Assembly (NCBI GenBank): GCA_964632795.1
Contig: CAZWEZ010000083.1
Coordinates: 1 to 17,005 of the forward strand
Origin: CAZWEZ01 sp964632795
GTDB lineage: Bacteria > Pseudomonadota > Alphaproteobacteria > Rhodospirillales > 2-02-FULL-58-16
DNA: 17,005 bases
Direction: 5' to 3'
Below, piece after piece: positions 6,411 through 14,084 of this stretch (position 1 is the stretch's first letter; the number at the start of each line of letters is the position of its first letter). A program made the translations under genes and the position numbers. The notes beneath the pieces are model-generated. The model was not told the DNA's origin. It worked only from the letters and a program-made list of their open reading frames with translations, and did no database searches.

Positions 6411-7424
6411 TTAGATGCTTCGGGTCAGGACCAGGCGTTGGCTGGGGGCGAAGCCCCGGCGGCGGAGGAACCTCAGCAGCTCGAAGTTGTCCCACAGCAC
6501 CGTGGTCCTGACGCTGTCAACGCGCAACGTGGCGAGGTTGGCCAGAAGTTGCGACAGCAGGGCCTGGCCGACGCCCGAGCGCCGGTGGCCCGGCTCGACG
6601 CCGATGGTGTCGATCACCGCCGCCGGCTCGGTCATCCCGAACTCCCCGAAATCGACCCGCGCCATGACGTAGCCCACCGCGGTGGCGTCGATCTCGGCGA
6701 CCAGGGACAGCCGGACCCCGGATTCGTTCATCACCTCCTTGAACTTGCGCTCGAAGTAGTCGGTTCGTTGGCGCCCGGTCAGCTTGCGGTCGATGCGGAC
6801 AACCGCCCCGAGGTCGCCTTCGGCCATCGAGCGCACCGGGATGCGGTCGCGCGACAGGGCCACGAAGTCGTCGCCGTCGGGATCGCTGTAGTCGGCCATC
6901 CCGGCGTCCAGCCGCCCCAGGGCGATGTCGGGGTCGGCGCCATGGCCGCCGGCGTTGGGGACGTCGATGTCGCCGCCGGCCGGGCGTTCGAGGGCCAGAC
7001 GCGGGGCCAGGGTGAAGCCGGCGGCGGCGAAGAAACCAATCAGCGGCCGATAGGTCCAGTCGACCTGGGTCCGCATCTCGATCACCCCCAGCCGAGCCAT
7101 GCCCTCATCCAGGCCGCCCATCAGCATTCGTCCCAGGCCGTGGCCCTGGCGGTCGGGCTCGACCCCGATGGCGTCGAGGATGACGACCGGCCGCTGGTCG
7201 CCGAACTCGCCGGACTGGAGGCGGGCGATGGCGAAGCCGTCGAGCGTCCCGTCGCCGTCCACGGCGAGAGCGATATAGGCCTCGCTCTCGGCCTCGGCCG
7301 CCGCCAGGCGCTTGTCCAGGAAGCCGCGCCGCGAGCGACCGGCAAGAAGGCTGTCGATCTCGACCACCCGCTCCAGGTCCCCGCGCAAGAGGGCGCGCAG
7401 GGTGGATGTGTCGGCGGCGGTCAT
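6411..7424 (-). CDS. Tandem GNAT-family N-acetyltransferase (two GNAT domains)
   Basis: The 337 residues form two homologous GNAT domains. Each would bind acetyl-CoA and transfer the acetyl group to an amine; the substrate is unknown. Domain 1 (about 8-148) has IGVEPDRQGHGLG, with the RxxGxG pyrophosphate loop at about 92-98. Domain 2 (about 195-337) has IGVEPGHRRSGVG at about 275-286. Both loops follow a GEFG segment, both domains end with a GF...RL.L pattern, and the similarity runs across both halves, indicating internal duplication. The start at 7424 is chosen because GGGAGGAGG lies just upstream; the frame stays open to 7658 but would overlap the divergent carboxylase gene. The last codon and the stop come from the inserted block: the end is now Arg-Ser-Ile, whereas the relic end reads Arg-Ser-Ala-Gly. 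The gene is divergent from pyruvate carboxylase across 133 bases. Confidence 0.88.
   Translation of the reverse strand: MTAADTSTLRALLRGDLERVVEIDSLLAGRSRRGFLDKRLAAAEAESEAYIALAVDGDGTLDGFAIARLQSGEFGDQRPVVILDAIGVEPDRQGHGLGRMLMGGLDEGMARLGVIEMRTQVDWTYRPLIGFFAAAGFTLAPRLALERPAGGDIDVPNAGGHGADPDIALGRLDAGMADYSDPDGDDFVALSRDRIPVRSMAEGDLGAVVRIDRKLTGRQRTDYFERKFKEVMNESGVRLSLVAEIDATAVGYVMARVDFGEFGMTEPAAVIDTIGVEPGHRRSGVGQALLSQLLANLATLRVDSVRTTVLWDNFELLRFLRRRGFAPSQRLVLTRSI
6417..6458. repeat. Right 42-bp direct repeat (inside the acetyltransferase 3' end)
   Basis: Partner of 5473-5514 with one mismatch. It encodes the last 14 or so residues of the acetyltransferase up to Arg-Ser and includes the dyad GGGGC-GAA-GCCCC (6445-6457). 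To its right the GNAT reading frame continues without a break; to its left the sequence turns AT-rich at once. Confidence 0.9.
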
Positions 7425-7547
7425 GGCGCCTCCTCCCGGTGTCGTGCGATGGTCGTCGGGGGCCAGTTTGATCCATCTCCCGGGCCACCTCAACAGTTGC
7501 TTGACCGGGCACGGCACGTCGAGACCTGCTAGACTATAAAAAACCAT

Positions 7548-7552
7548 GGAGA
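7548..7552 (+). promoter_or_regulatory. Ribosome-binding site that decides the pyruvate carboxylase start
   Basis: GGAGA lies five bases before the ATG at 7558. The earlier in-frame ATG at 7546 overlaps this site and has no Shine-Dalgarno sequence of its own upstream, only an A/T-rich stretch with CTAGACTATAAAAAA (7529-7543). The second ATG is therefore the better start. Confidence 0.55.
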
Positions 7553-7557
7553 AAGCC

Positions 7558-10500
7558 ATGCCGTTCCGCGCCAGGAAAATCCGCCGGCTGCTGGTCGCCA
7601 ACCGCAGCGAGATCGCCATCCGAATCTTCCGGGCGGCCACCGAGCTGGGCATCCGCACGGTGGCCGTCTACTCGACCGAGGACCGCTTCGCGCTGCACCG
7701 CTTCAAGGCCGACGAGAGCTATCGGGTCGGCGAGGGCAAGGGCCCCGTCGAGGCCTACCTGGACATCGAGGACATCCTGCGCATCGCCCACGAGGCGCGC
7801 ATCGACGCCATCCACCCCGGCTACGGCTTCCTGTCCGAGAACCCGGAGCTGGCGGCGCGCTGCGCCGAGGAGGGGATGGTCTTCGTCGGCCCCGGGGCCG
7901 AGGTCATGGAGCGCCTGGGCAACAAGGTCTCGGCCCGCGAGCTGGCCCGCCAGGCCGGGGCCCCGGTGATGCCGGCGAGCGGGCCGTTGCCGGGCCAACA
8001 GGCGGCGGTCCGCGAGCTGGCCGCCGGCATCGGCTATCCGCTGATGGTCAAGGCCAGTTGGGGCGGCGGCGGCCGGGGGATGCGGGCCGTCGCCGGAGAG
8101 GGCGAGCTGGCCGATCGGGTCGAGGCGGCGCGGAGCGAAGCCAAGGCCGCCTTCGGCAACGACGAGGTGTACCTGGAAAAACTGGTGAGGCGGGCCCGCC
8201 ACGTCGAGGTCCAGATCGTCGGCGACCACCACGGCAACATGGTCCACCTGTTCGAGCGCGACTGCTCGGTGCAGCGGCGAAACCAGAAGATGGTCGAGCG
8301 CGCCCCGGCGCCGTACTTCACCGCCGCGCGGCGCGACGAGCTGTGCCGGGCGGCCCTGGCCATCGCCCGCGCCGCCGGCTACGTCAACGCCGGCACCGTC
8401 GAGTTCCTGATCGACGAGGACAGCGGTAATTTTCATTTCATCGAGGTCAACCCGCGGATCCAGGTCGAGCATACGGTCACCGAGGCCGTCACCGGCATCG
8501 ACCTGGTCAAGGCCCAGATCCGGATCGCCGGGGGGGCGCGGATCGGCGATGTGGACTGCGGCATCCCGGCCCAGGACGAGATCCGCTTGAACGGCCACGC
8601 CATCCAGTGCCGGATCACCACCGAGGACCCCGAAAACGACTTCATCCCCGACTACGGCCGCATCCTGGCCTACCGCGGGGCCAACGGGTTCGGCATCCGG
8701 CTCGACGGGGGGACCGCCTATTCGGGGGCCCTGATCACCCGCCATTACGATTCCCTGCTGGAGAAGGTGACCGCCTGGGGGACGACGCCCGAAGAGACCA
8801 TCGCCCGCATGGACCGCGCCTTGCGCGAGTTCCGCATCCGCGGCGTGGTCACCAACCTGGCGTTCCTGGAGAACGTGATCGGGCACCGGACGTTCGGCGC
8901 CGGCAAATGCACCACCCGCTTCATCGACGACACCCCGGAGCTGTTCAAGATGCCGGCCCGGCGCGACCGCGCCTCGCGCCTGTTGCGCTTCATCGGCGAG
9001 GTCCTGGTCAACGGCAACGACGAGGTCAAAGACCACCCCCGGCCCGACCGCCTGCACCGTCCGCAACCCCCCGACGTCCGCAACATCGAACCGGCCCCCG
9101 GCGCCAAGCAGTTGCTGGAGGCCGAGGGAGCGGAGGCGGTGGCGGCGTGGATGAAGAACCAGGAGCGGCTGCTGATCACCGACACCACCACCCGGGACGC
9201 CCATCAGTCGCTGCTCGCCACCCGCTTCAGGACCGACGACCTGGTCAAGGCGGCGCCGGCCTACGCCGCCCTGCTGCCCGACCTGTTCTCGGTCGAGTGC
9301 TGGGGCGGGGCGACGTTCGACGTCGCCATGCGCTTTCTCAAGGAATGCCCATGGCAGCGGCTCGAAAGGCTGCGCGCGGCGATGCCCAACCTGCTGATCC
9401 AGATGCTGCTGCGGGCCGCCAACGGGGTCGGCTACACCAACTATCCCGACAACGCGGTCAAGTACTTCATCGCCCAGGCGGCGGACGCCGGCGTCGACGT
9501 CTTCAGGGTCTTCGATTCCCTGAACTGGATCGACAACATGCGCCTCTCCATCGACGCCATCCTGGAGACCGGGCGGATCTGCGAGGCGGCGATCTGCTAC
9601 ACCGGCAACATCCTGGATTCCCGGCGGCCCAAATACAACCTCGACTACTACCTCGCCCTGGCCCGCGAGCTCGAGGCGGCGGGGGCCCATATCCTGTGCA
9701 TAAAAGACATGGCCGGGCTGATGACGCCCGAGGCCACGCGGCTGCTGGTCTCGACCCTCAAACAGGAGATCGGCCTGCCGATCCATTTCCACACCCACGA
9801 CACCAGCGGCATCGCCGCGGCCAGCGTGCTGGCCGCCGCCGAGGCCGGCGTCGACGCGGTGGACGCGGCGATGGACGCGATGAGCGGGCTGACCTCCCAA
9901 CCCAACCTCGGCTCGATCGCCATGGCCCTCGAGCACACGGCGCGCGACACCGGCCTCGACATCGGCGTCCTGCGCCGGCTGTCGGACTACTGGGAGCAGG
10001 TGCGGGCCAACTACGCCGGCTTCGAGAGCGACATCCGCACCGGGACCTCGGACGTCTACCGCCACCAGATGCCGGGCGGCCAGTACACCAACCTCAGGCA
10101 GCAGGCCCGCTCGCTGGGCCTCGAGGACCGCTGGCCGGAGGTCTCCAGGGCCTATTCCGAGGTCAACGCCCTGTTCGGCGACATCATCAAGGTCACGCCG
10201 TCCTCGAAGGTGGTCGGCGACATGGCGCTGATGATGGTGACCAACGGCCTGAGCGGCGAGGACGTGCTCGATCCCGACCGCGAGATATCGTTTCCCGACT
10301 CCGTGGTCTCGTTCTTCAGGGGCGATTTGGGCCAGCCGCTCGGCGGCTTCCCCGAGGCGCTCCAGAAGAAGGTGCTCAAGGGCATCGAACCGATCACCGT
10401 GCGTCCCGGCTCGGTCCTCCCCCAGCTCGACCTGGAGGCCGAGCGCGCGGCGGCCGAGAAGACGATCGGCCGGGCGCTCAGCGACCGCGAGCTGGCCTCC

Positions 10501-11010
10501 TACCTGATGTACCCCAAGGTGTTCGCCGACTACGCGGCGCACCGCAAGGAATTCGGCGAGGTCAGCGTGCTGCCGACGACGACCTTCTTCTACGGCATGG
10601 AGCCGGGCGAGGAGATCGCCGTCGATATCGAACGCGGCAAGACCCTGATCATCCGTTTCAGGGCGGTCAGCGAACCCAACGAGGAAGGGCTCTGCACCGT
10701 GTTCTTCGAGCTCAACGGCCAGCCCCGCACGGTGCGAATCGTCGATCACGGCCGGACCCCATCCAAGGCCGCCAACCCCAAGGCCGAAAGCGGCAACGCC
10801 GACCACGTCGGCTCGCCGATGCCCGGCCTGGTGGTCAAGGTCGCCGTCGGCGAGGGCCAGAAGGTGGCCCGCGGCGAGGTCTTGTTGTCGATCGAGGCGA
10901 TGAAGATGGAAACCGCCGTGCTCGCCGAACGCGACGCCCGCATCGAACGCATCCTGACCCCCGTCGGCTCCCACGTCGACACCAAGGACCTGCTGATCGT
11001 CCTCTCTTGA
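7558..11010 (+). CDS. pyc: Pyruvate carboxylase (single-chain, biotin-dependent)
   Basis: This enzyme carboxylates pyruvate to oxaloacetate using ATP, bicarbonate and covalently bound biotin, replenishing the TCA cycle. The 1150 residues fit the full-length one-chain enzyme. The biotin carboxylase domain (about 1-455) starts with LLVANRSEIAIRIFRAA, has the ATP-grasp glycine loop KASWGGGGRGMR and ends its catalytic core with FIEVNPRIQVEHTVTE. The carboxyltransferase domain starts near TDTTTRDAHQS (Asp542). It contains CIKDMAG, whose Lys716 is the expected carboxylated, metal-bridging residue, and HFHTHD, whose His745 and His747 bind metal. The C-terminal biotin carrier has EAMKMET with biotinyl Lys1116. 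Residues about 480-525 form a proline-rich linker before the transferase. The start could also be the ATG at 7546. No clear terminator follows, and the convergent permease gene ends 51 bases away. Confidence 0.96.
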   Translation: MPFRARKIRRLLVANRSEIAIRIFRAATELGIRTVAVYSTEDRFALHRFKADESYRVGEGKGPVEAYLDIEDILRIAHEARIDAIHPGYGFLSENPELAARCAEEGMVFVGPGAEVMERLGNKVSARELARQAGAPVMPASGPLPGQQAAVRELAAGIGYPLMVKASWGGGGRGMRAVAGEGELADRVEAARSEAKAAFGNDEVYLEKLVRRARHVEVQIVGDHHGNMVHLFERDCSVQRRNQKMVERAPAPYFTAARRDELCRAALAIARAAGYVNAGTVEFLIDEDSGNFHFIEVNPRIQVEHTVTEAVTGIDLVKAQIRIAGGARIGDVDCGIPAQDEIRLNGHAIQCRITTEDPENDFIPDYGRILAYRGANGFGIRLDGGTAYSGALITRHYDSLLEKVTAWGTTPEETIARMDRALREFRIRGVVTNLAFLENVIGHRTFGAGKCTTRFIDDTPELFKMPARRDRASRLLRFIGEVLVNGNDEVKDHPRPDRLHRPQPPDVRNIEPAPGAKQLLEAEGAEAVAAWMKNQERLLITDTTTRDAHQSLLATRFRTDDLVKAAPAYAALLPDLFSVECWGGATFDVAMRFLKECPWQRLERLRAAMPNLLIQMLLRAANGVGYTNYPDNAVKYFIAQAADAGVDVFRVFDSLNWIDNMRLSIDAILETGRICEAAICYTGNILDSRRPKYNLDYYLALARELEAAGAHILCIKDMAGLMTPEATRLLVSTLKQEIGLPIHFHTHDTSGIAAASVLAAAEAGVDAVDAAMDAMSGLTSQPNLGSIAMALEHTARDTGLDIGVLRRLSDYWEQVRANYAGFESDIRTGTSDVYRHQMPGGQYTNLRQQARSLGLEDRWPEVSRAYSEVNALFGDIIKVTPSSKVVGDMALMMVTNGLSGEDVLDPDREISFPDSVVSFFRGDLGQPLGGFPEALQKKVLKGIEPITVRPGSVLPQLDLEAERAAAEKTIGRALSDRELASYLMYPKVFADYAAHRKEFGEVSVLPTTTFFYGMEPGEEIAVDIERGKTLIIRFRAVSEPNEEGLCTVFFELNGQPRTVRIVDHGRTPSKAANPKAESGNADHVGSPMPGLVVKVAVGEGQKVARGEVLLSIEAMKMETAVLAERDARIERILTPVGSHVDTKDLLIVLS

Positions 11011-11061
11011 GGGCGATCAGCGCCGTTCAGCCTTATTGAGGAACTCTCCCCTCAGCGCCTC

Positions 11062-12429
11062 CTACAGGAAGTACCTCACCCACATGTACACGTGAGCGAT
11101 GGCAACGCTCAAGAACATCAGCGGCAGGCCGATCTTCAAGAAGGTGGAAAAGCCGATCGGGTAGCCGGCGCGCTCGCCCAGGCCGGAGACCATGACGTTG
11201 GCTGCCGCCCCGATCAGCGAGCCGTTGCCGCCCAGACAGGCGCCCAGGGCCAGCGCCCACCAGACCGGCTCCAAGGCCTCTTTGCCGCCGAGGCCGGCTT
11301 CCATGGATTCGACCAGCGGGATCATGGTTGCCACGAAGGGGATGTTGTCGACCACCGCCGAGGTTATCGCCGAGAGCCACAGGGTCGCATAGGCGGTGAC
11401 CGCCGGGTCGCCACCGGTAAAGTCCATCAGCGCGGTGCCCAGGATGGCCAGCATCCCGGCGTGCTCGACGCCGGTGACGATGATGAACAAGCCAATGAAG
11501 AAGAACAGCGCCGGCCACTCGACCTCCAGCATGGCCTCGTGGAGGCGTTCGGCCTGGTTGTGCCCGTCCTGGCCCCAACTCGCCACCAGCAACATCACCG
11601 CCGCTCCCAGCATCGCCGTGGTGCCGGGGCGGATATGGTATTGCTCGCCGAAGATGAAACCGGCGATGACCAGCGACAGTACGGCCAGCGACTTCTTGAG
11701 CAGTACCATGTCCTTGATGCTGTCGGCCTCCCTGAAGCGCATTACCCGTTCGCGGCACTTCTCGTCGGCGACCAGGTCCTTGCCCCAAAGCAACCGGAAG
11801 ATAGGCACCATGACGATCAGCACGAGCACCGAGACCGGCCCCAGGTTGGTCAGGAACTGCATGAAGGTGAGCCCGGTCGCCGAGCCGATCAGGATGTTGG
11901 GCGGGTCGCCGATCAGCGTCGCCGTGCCGCCGATGTTGGCGGCCAGGATCTGGCTGAACAGGAAGGGGTAGGGTGAGACATCCAGTTTCTCGGCGATCAG
12001 CAGCGCCACCGGGACCACCAGCAGCACCGTGGTCAGGTTGTCGAGGAAGGCCGAGAAGACGGCGGTCACGATGCTGAGCACGATGAGGATGCCCACCGGA
12101 TCGGCCTTCACCTTCTTGGCCGACCAGATGGCGACGAACTCGAAGACGCCCGACGTCCTTGTCACCGAGACGATGATCATCATGCCGGTCAGCAGGGCGA
12201 TGGTGTTGAAGTCGATGCCGGCGATGGCCTGGTCCTGGTCGATAACCCCGCTAACGATCATCGCCCCGGCACCGAGCAGCGCCACGACCGTGCGGTTCAG
12301 TTTCTCGGAAAGCAGGATTGCGTAGGTGACGACGAGGATGATCGCGCTCAGCCAGAGGGGGTCGAGGCCGAAGATCACGGCGTGTTCCGCGGCACGTGCG
12401 GTACCTGTGGCGATGAGGGGAGCACTCAT
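11062..12429 (-). CDS. ArsB/NhaD-superfamily permease (SLC13/P-permease-like)
   Basis: This 455-residue inner-membrane transporter of the ion transporter superfamily has about 11-12 hydrophobic segments. It shows the two-fold repeated re-entrant motifs of the group: SAFLDNLTTVLLVVP followed by NIGGTATLIGDPPNILIGS in the first half, and SAVVDNIPFVATMIPL followed by LGACLGGNGSLIGAAANVM in the second. The Asp-Asn pairs within the membrane are the likely ion-binding positions. Substrate is uncertain: relatives include Na+/H+ antiporters (NhaD), arsenite pumps (ArsB) and dicarboxylate or P-protein-like carriers. No arsenic genes lie nearby, which argues against ArsB. The start ATG overlaps the stop of the upstream CBS gene (ATGA on the - strand, 12426-12429), so the two are coupled. 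Cation/proton exchange is my best guess. Confidence 0.88.
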   Translation of the reverse strand: MSAPLIATGTARAAEHAVIFGLDPLWLSAIILVVTYAILLSEKLNRTVVALLGAGAMIVSGVIDQDQAIAGIDFNTIALLTGMMIIVSVTRTSGVFEFVAIWSAKKVKADPVGILIVLSIVTAVFSAFLDNLTTVLLVVPVALLIAEKLDVSPYPFLFSQILAANIGGTATLIGDPPNILIGSATGLTFMQFLTNLGPVSVLVLIVMVPIFRLLWGKDLVADEKCRERVMRFREADSIKDMVLLKKSLAVLSLVIAGFIFGEQYHIRPGTTAMLGAAVMLLVASWGQDGHNQAERLHEAMLEVEWPALFFFIGLFIIVTGVEHAGMLAILGTALMDFTGGDPAVTAYATLWLSAITSAVVDNIPFVATMIPLVESMEAGLGGKEALEPVWWALALGACLGGNGSLIGAAANVMVSGLGERAGYPIGFSTFLKIGLPLMFLSVAIAHVYMWVRYFL

Positions 12430-12977
12430 TCGTCCAACACCTTACGGGTTGCTTCCTTCTCACGCTGGTGCTCTTTCCGCTCCTTCTCCTTGGCCCGTTG
12501 CACCGCCTCGCGGTCGTACTCCTCACGCAGCCCGTAGAGCACCGAGAAGAACGAGATGGCGCCGAGTAGCCTGTTCCCTTCATCGACCACCGGCACCACA
12601 TACTGTTTGTCGGTGATCAGCATCAGGGCGTCGATCAGGGGGGTGTCGGGATTGACCGTCTTGACGTGGCGGTCGGCCAACTCGCCGATGGTTTTTCTGC
12701 GCACCGCTTCCAGGCGCTCCTGCATCTCCTCGGCAGACTCGTCGAGGTAGCTGGCATGCTTCATTCCGCGCTTTATCCGGCTCATCACGGAGACCGCCTT
12801 GGGCACCATGAAGTGCATCAGACTGTCGCCGCTGATCATGCCGGCGAAGGTGCCGTCGCGCTCGGTCACCGGCACCAAACCCATGTGTTTCTCGACCATG
12901 AAGTCGATGGCCTTGCCGGCCGGCTCGTCGGCGAACAGGCTGGTCTTGATGGGAGCCATCATGGTCTTGCAGTCCAT
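12426..12977 (-). CDS. CBS-domain-pair protein, probable regulator of the coupled permease
   Basis: This 183-residue cytoplasmic protein contains two CBS motifs, about 5-60 (VPVTERDGTFAGMISGDSLM) and about 95-150 (VVPVVDEGNRLLGAISFFSVL). They are joined by a helical linker and followed by a very charged Lys/Glu/Arg helix (about 155-183). CBS pairs typically bind adenine nucleotides and gate channels, transporters or enzymes. Here the gene is translationally coupled to an ArsB/NhaD-type permease, so control of that transporter is the natural inference; the charged tail could contact it or the membrane. GGAGG (12985-12990 region, - strand) supports the start. A candidate promoter lies at 13007-13034. 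DNA binding is not indicated by any recognisable helix-turn-helix. Confidence 0.87.
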   Translation of the reverse strand: MDCKTMMAPIKTSLFADEPAGKAIDFMVEKHMGLVPVTERDGTFAGMISGDSLMHFMVPKAVSVMSRIKRGMKHASYLDESAEEMQERLEAVRRKTIGELADRHVKTVNPDTPLIDALMLITDKQYVVPVVDEGNRLLGAISFFSVLYGLREEYDREAVQRAKEKERKEHQREKEATRKVLDE

Positions 12978-13006
12978 GGCGCGGTCCTCCGGGAAAGTTA
13001 TTCCTG

Positions 13007-13034
13007 CCTATAGTTTAGACAATACCGCTATCAA
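13007..13034 (-). promoter_or_regulatory. Candidate sigma70-type promoter of the CBS-permease operon
   Basis: On the - strand TTGATA (13034-13029, five of six matches to the -35 consensus) is separated by 16 bases from TATAGG (13012-13007, four of six to the -10). It sits 30 bases before the CBS start codon, and no other gene start could use it. Confidence 0.4.
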
Positions 13035-13127
13035 GGGGGCGAATCGTCCCTTCATGAAAACCGGCCCGACATCCTGGAACCCCGGCGATGGCTTCCCGTT
13101 CGCCAGCGCCTTCATGAAATATTCGGT
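13035..13127. other. Upstream region with a pair of TTCATGAA palindromes
   Basis: The 11-bp sequence CCTTCATGAAA occurs at 13049-13059 and again at 13109-13119, exactly 60 bases apart. Each copy contains the perfect 8-bp palindrome TTCATGAA. The region lies between the candidate CBS-permease promoter and the end of the ureohydrolase gene, so the pair could be operator or activator sites. A 25-codon open frame on the + strand (13054-13131) starts in the first copy, but it has no good ribosome-binding site and I do not call it a gene. Confidence 0.3.
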
Positions 13128-14084
13128 CTAGCGTCGGGCGGCGAGGGAATCGGCGATCACGCACAGCATCTCGAACATCAGGTTGGCGGCGGTGACCGAG
13201 GTTATCCCGGTGGGATCGAAACACGGCGCCACCTCGCTGATGTCGGCGCCGACGATGTCCCGGCCCTGCAGCGAGCGCAGGATCACCTGGGCGTCGCGAG
13301 GCAGCAGGCCGCCGATCTCGGGGACCGCGGTGCCCGGGGCATAGGACGGGTCCAGGCCGTCGATATCCAGCGTCACGTAGAGCGGCCCGTCGCCCACCAC
13401 CCGGCCGATCTCGGCGATCGCCTCGGCGCGGCCCATCTCCTCGTAGTCGTCCATGGTGATGATCCGGAACCCGACGTCGTGACCGTACTGGATGTCGTCC
13501 TCGCTGAAGCGGCTGCCCCTGAGGCCGAGCTGGACCACCCGGGCGGGGTCGATCAGGCCTTCCTCGACCGCTCGGCGCATCACGGTGGCGTGGTTGATCT
13601 TGGTCCCGCACAACTCGTCCAGGGTATCGGCGTGGGCATCGAAGTGCAGCACCCCGAACGGCCGGCCGTCGGCGATGCCGCGCAGGATGGGGATGGGGAT
13701 GGTGTGGTCGCCGCCGATCGAGATCGGCACGATCCCGGCCTCGCGGACGCCAACGAAGAACGCCTCGATGGAAGCGATCGAGGCCGCCAGGTCCAGCGGG
13801 TTGACCGGCGCGTCGCCGAGGTCGGCGACGTTGCAGATGTCGAACGGCGCGATGGCGCTGGTCGGGTGCACCCGGCGGATGAGGCGGGACGCCTCGCGGA
13901 CCGCGGCCGGCCCCTGGCGGGCCCCGGTGCGGTAGTTGACCCCGAGATCGAAGGGCACCCCGATCAGGCCGATATCGACCTTGGCCGAGATGTCGTGGCG
14001 GCGGGTGCGCATGAAGGTGGCGACGTCGGCGAAGCGGGGCACCACCGTGGCGTCGACGGGCATGAATTCGCTGTCCGATGGCAT
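13128..14084 (-). CDS. Agmatinase-family ureohydrolase
   Basis: This 318-residue binuclear manganese hydrolase releases urea from a guanidino substrate. All six metal ligands of the arginase/agmatinase fold are visible: His127 in GGDH, Asp149, His151 and Asp153 in HFDAHAD, and Asp240 and Asp242 in TLDIDGLDPSYAPG. Length and the GLIDP-x(5)-QLGLRGS segment resemble agmatinase (SpeB, agmatine to putrescine). Guanidinobutyrase and related guanidino-acid hydrolases share all these motifs and cannot be excluded, so no symbol is given. The start at 14084 gives a normal N-terminus; the frame is open 29 codons further up but would run into the divergent transporter's leader. The ribosome-binding site is weak (GAAAG). 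The gene is divergent from a DMT-type transporter, with 104 bases between the starts. Confidence 0.88.
   Translation of the reverse strand: MPSDSEFMPVDATVVPRFADVATFMRTRRHDISAKVDIGLIGVPFDLGVNYRTGARQGPAAVREASRLIRRVHPTSAIAPFDICNVADLGDAPVNPLDLAASIASIEAFFVGVREAGIVPISIGGDHTIPIPILRGIADGRPFGVLHFDAHADTLDELCGTKINHATVMRRAVEEGLIDPARVVQLGLRGSRFSEDDIQYGHDVGFRIITMDDYEEMGRAEAIAEIGRVVGDGPLYVTLDIDGLDPSYAPGTAVPEIGGLLPRDAQVILRSLQGRDIVGADISEVAPCFDPTGITSVTAANLMFEMLCVIADSLAARR

Larger units (their letters stand above)
5515..6416. mobile_element. Candidate small inserted element carrying one FRG-domain gene
   Basis: This 902-base block sits between two 42-bp direct repeats at the 3' end of the tandem-GNAT gene. It is much more AT-rich than everything around it: the line 5821-5880 has 19 G/C in 60, while flanking genes are strongly G/C-biased. 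It carries one complete gene (FRG domain, - strand) and a structured leader. Its outermost right bases supply the present last sense codon and TAA stop of the acetyltransferase gene. No integrase, transposase or terminal inverted repeat was found, so if mobile it depends on functions supplied elsewhere. The FRG gene is oriented as a continuation of the acetyltransferase transcript. The evidence is structural only; the mechanism is inferred. Confidence 0.6.

Noticed and set aside
5515..6416. A classical insertion sequence or MITE.
   Set aside because: There is no transposase and no terminal inverted repeat at the block edges, and a 42-bp duplication is far longer than usual insertion-sequence target duplications.
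5473..6458. An integron gene cassette with attC sites.
   Set aside because: The repeat does not contain paired RYYYAAC/GTTRRRY core sites. A GTTAGGC exists near 5985 but lies inside the FRG coding sequence without a partner, and no integron integrase is present.
7534..10974. A very long open frame on the - strand opposite pyruvate carboxylase (1146 codons).
   Set aside because: Its protein is a repetitive Asp/Gly/Arg/Val-rich product typical of the antisense of GC-biased codons, while the + strand is an unmistakable pyruvate carboxylase.
11011..11061. A terminator between the convergent pyruvate carboxylase and permease genes.
   Set aside because: Only a 5-bp TGAGG/CCTCA stem without a T-run is visible, too weak to call.
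12029..12325. A + strand small protein opposite the permease.
   Set aside because: Antisense of membrane-segment codons; the - strand permease has complete family motifs across this stretch.
13054..13131. A 25-codon + strand gene ending in the CTAG shared with the ureohydrolase stop.
   Set aside because: No ribosome-binding site at a useful distance, no recognisable protein, and the ATG is part of the TTCATGAA repeat.
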